Shown here piece by piece: positions 61,790-64,000 of a stretch of 64,000 nucleotides of DNA. Under the pieces are notes generated by a model, which worked only from the letters and a program-made list of their open reading frames with translations, had not been told where the DNA came from and searched no databases. Both the position numbers and the translations under genes were made by a program. Position 1 is the first letter of the stretch, and each line of letters starts with the position of its first letter. Source of the stretch: Sphaerosporella brunnea. Lineage: Eukaryota; Ascomycota; Pezizomycetes; Pezizales; Pyronemataceae. The stretch covers positions 62,001-126,000 of the forward strand of contig VXIS01000021.1 in NCBI GenBank assembly GCA_008704415.1, given 5' to 3'.

Positions 61790-63436
61790 ATCCGAGGTCA
61801 CGACCTGAATAGCCACGTCACGACCATAACGTTTGTGAGTATGAGAGCACACGTCTACAAGCGTTGAAAAGATCGGAGAGTTGCGTGGAGACCTGAGTCG
61901 TGACGCATCATTCGTGCCTTCGTCACATCGTGCATATTCTTCAAACTAGACACAATGGAGCCCTAACAACCATCCTGTTCGCCATAACGGGTACCACTGC
62001 CTCTGCCTGACCCAGCAGTCAACGGGCGGGAGCCGGCTGTTGAGCACACTGCGGAGGCTCCAGAAGTTGATGATGACGCCGTTATCACTTGGCGTGAGGG
62101 GCGCCTCAGATCCCGTATCTTCATACCAAAGTAGTTTTGTTGCCGCCGCTCAAGGAGCAGATGAGGTGGCCGACGACGATGATGCGAGCTTGGATCGATG
62201 GAGTGCATATCCGTACACTGTTTCCGCAACATCCCTCCGCCAGGTGCAACGTTTACTTCGCGGGGCGACGCACCTTCGAGATACAGAGCCACGTTCGCTG
62301 TCGCAGCTCACGAAGCGCCGGAGCTTATTCCGGTTCAATTCATAACGTCCGTCACGTTCGGTGGTAGGGTGCGCGCTGACATCAGTTGGCATGTGTATTT
62401 CCATGTAGGCTGATAACAGAGCCATCTTATCGATTCAACGATTCTTTCCTTGCTCAAACGCGTACTACACCCAATTCCTCGCGATCCCTTTCTCTCCGTC
62501 CCCCCAAAAATTATAGCTTGCCTCGTGTTTCCCTCTGTGCTGGGAATTGCGGACGTCCTGCTTCGCTGGAGCAGGAGGAGTGAAACGCGCTCGTTGTATG
62601 TCTGTGCTCTTGGTATGGCTGCGCTCTTTGTTTGACACGCGCGAGGCGCAAGAAAGACGCGTGTTTAAGAGCAAGGTGCCTCACCGTCAGACAGAAAGGA
62701 TACTTTAAGTCTCTCAACCTTCGCAATTTCAACATAGGGTGCGGAGTATGGGTCGAGCGACGGACGGTGAAGGCTGAGTCACACGTCGAGTGACACTGGA
62801 TGTTGCTAGTTAGATAGACACCCCGGGTCGAGCCCCGAATAGACTTAGACCACCTATCAACTGGCAGCAGCACCCAGATTCGACAACCCCGCGAAGCAGG
62901 GTGTGGCTGTTCCTTTCCGCGTCCTTTCACCAAGCGACGGAGTCCCGTTGACTTTGAGGCTGAAGGACCTTGTGTGCCACTGCGTACTTCCGCTGGCTGT
63001 ATGCGCAGCGACCATGTTTGTCTCGTCCGCTCAGCACCTCAGCGCCGCTCTCTCGAGAAAAGCAGCGAGCAGCTAGCTCCCGAACTAGAGTGTACCATCA
63101 CGCTGCCTGAAAATATAGACTTCAAAGCTTCGCTGAAGAAAGATCCACCACCCCCTCGCAAGAGTGATGCACAACAATCTCATCATGATGACCGATGAGA
63201 CCAGCCGAGTTCGGGTTGCTGAGAGCGTCCGCGTACCTACAATGCGGAACCGGAACCCGCACACCGTGACTCAAAAAATGATTATCCGCACTGGGCTACA
63301 ACCGCCCCAGAAGTAGCGGGACACATGCAGCAGGCGCAGAACAGGACCGGACAGACATCGTGCTTTTAACTGTTCAGATCCCTATGTAGCAAGAACCTGG
63401 GGGTGTTTATCCTGCATTATATACATCGGCTCCGCT
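61790..63436. other. Unassigned
   Basis: No domain recognised. A short frame at 63001-63198 (MRSDHVCLVR … ELECTITLPENIDFKASL … SHHDDR) has protein-like composition but no support. Confidence 0.3.
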
Positions 63437-63580
63437 CTCATTATTAAAGTTTGTAGAAAATAATTGAGGAGGGAGCGACGGTTGTGTTGAGCTGGTTGCT
63501 ATCTAGAAACCGGGAGACGGGCGCCCTCGCCTCTAGAGCTCGCTACATATTGCAGTGTCGTGTTGACGTCCTTGAGTCTT
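63437..63580 (-). repeat. Dispersed repeat, inverted partner of 2250-2390
   Basis: The reverse complement shares several 10-20 bp blocks with 2250-2390. A cggctccgctctcatt stretch lies just to the left. Probably an LTR fragment; ends not determinable. Confidence 0.55.
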
Positions 63581-64000
63581 TGACTCACGGGCTTCCACAG
63601 CATCATTGACGCGTCTCGCAACAAAGTCCGATTCGAGTCACCATCCTACTTTCCAATCATAAATGAAATTATAAATTACAAATTCCGAAACCCCAATTCC
63701 CGCCAATCCAACAATCCCGCCTCTTCCCCCCTTCCTTCTCTCTTTCCCATCCCGGTGCAAGGGCACTACGAGGCTCAGTGAGGATTTTATCCGAGAGCTT
63801 GTTTTTGCTGGTTGAAAACTATACCCTTGACCACTCCAGCTCTGCTTCTGCGGAGTTGGGAATTTTTGGCCCCATTTGCTTCGCCAGGGCGCTGACGTGG
63901 CGCCGGTGAAAGTGTGCCCTGTTCGGAATCCAACAGCTACAGGCAATCTACAGGCGCTCGCGTCTTCGCACAGCAACAGAGCTCACAGACACTCGCGAGG
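63581..64000. other. Unassigned
   Basis: The minus-strand frame 63638-63976 has no recognisable domain. Confidence 0.3.

Overview
The window reads as a repeat-dense accessory region of a filamentous fungus (Dikarya). Evidence: short introns (47-57 nt) with GTAAGT/GTACGT donors and CTNAC-like branch points in the host-type genes; fungal transposon classes (a Ty3 chromovirus, several Ty1/copia families primed by the initiator-Met half-tRNA, a fungal-type LINE with RNase H and a C-terminal CCHC, a tyrosine-recombinase element, hAT and MULE remnants); and a fungal HNH-type protein. I cannot name the species. A Pezizomycete or another methylating fungus would fit the C-to-T type nonsense codons.

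Layout. 1-8.4 kb: decayed elements (hAT end, tyrosine-recombinase element 2.9-4.2 kb, copia fragment 5.5-7.3 kb with a hAT element inserted at 7300-8410). 8.4-17 kb: sparse, with two small host-like genes, each with one intron (10370-10702 and 16412-17055), a hAT MITE (14314-14828) and tRNA-like sequences. 17.4-22.2 kb: a second tyrosine-recombinase 3' end, fragments of a local gene family ('GNS' family), a hAT MITE with 8-bp target duplications, and a degenerate minisatellite split by another hAT-type element. 22.4-29.5 kb: copia LTRs, a non-autonomous copia on the minus strand, the intact GNS gene (26041-27138, minus) and hAT remnants. 29.7-36.2 kb is the most gene-like block: a pseudo-HNH protein gene (minus) and a divergently oriented 722-aa gene assembled from three separate internal tandem duplications. 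36.8-48.3 kb: MULE fragment, two non-autonomous copia elements, solo LTRs and a LINE lacking its reverse transcriptase core. 49.6-60.2 kb: a three-level nest, copia (TSD GTTCC) containing a chromovirus that contains a solo LTR (TSD TGGTC). 60.2-64 kb: a decayed GNS paralogue and mostly unassigned sequence.

The genes do not form an operon-like system. What unites them is local gene birth by tandem duplication inside a transposon graveyard. The best candidates for something undescribed are the 722-aa triply duplicated gene, the HNH protein whose histidines have been replaced, the GNS coiled-coil family, and the non-autonomous copia elements with conserved leader repeats and a coiled-coil ORF.
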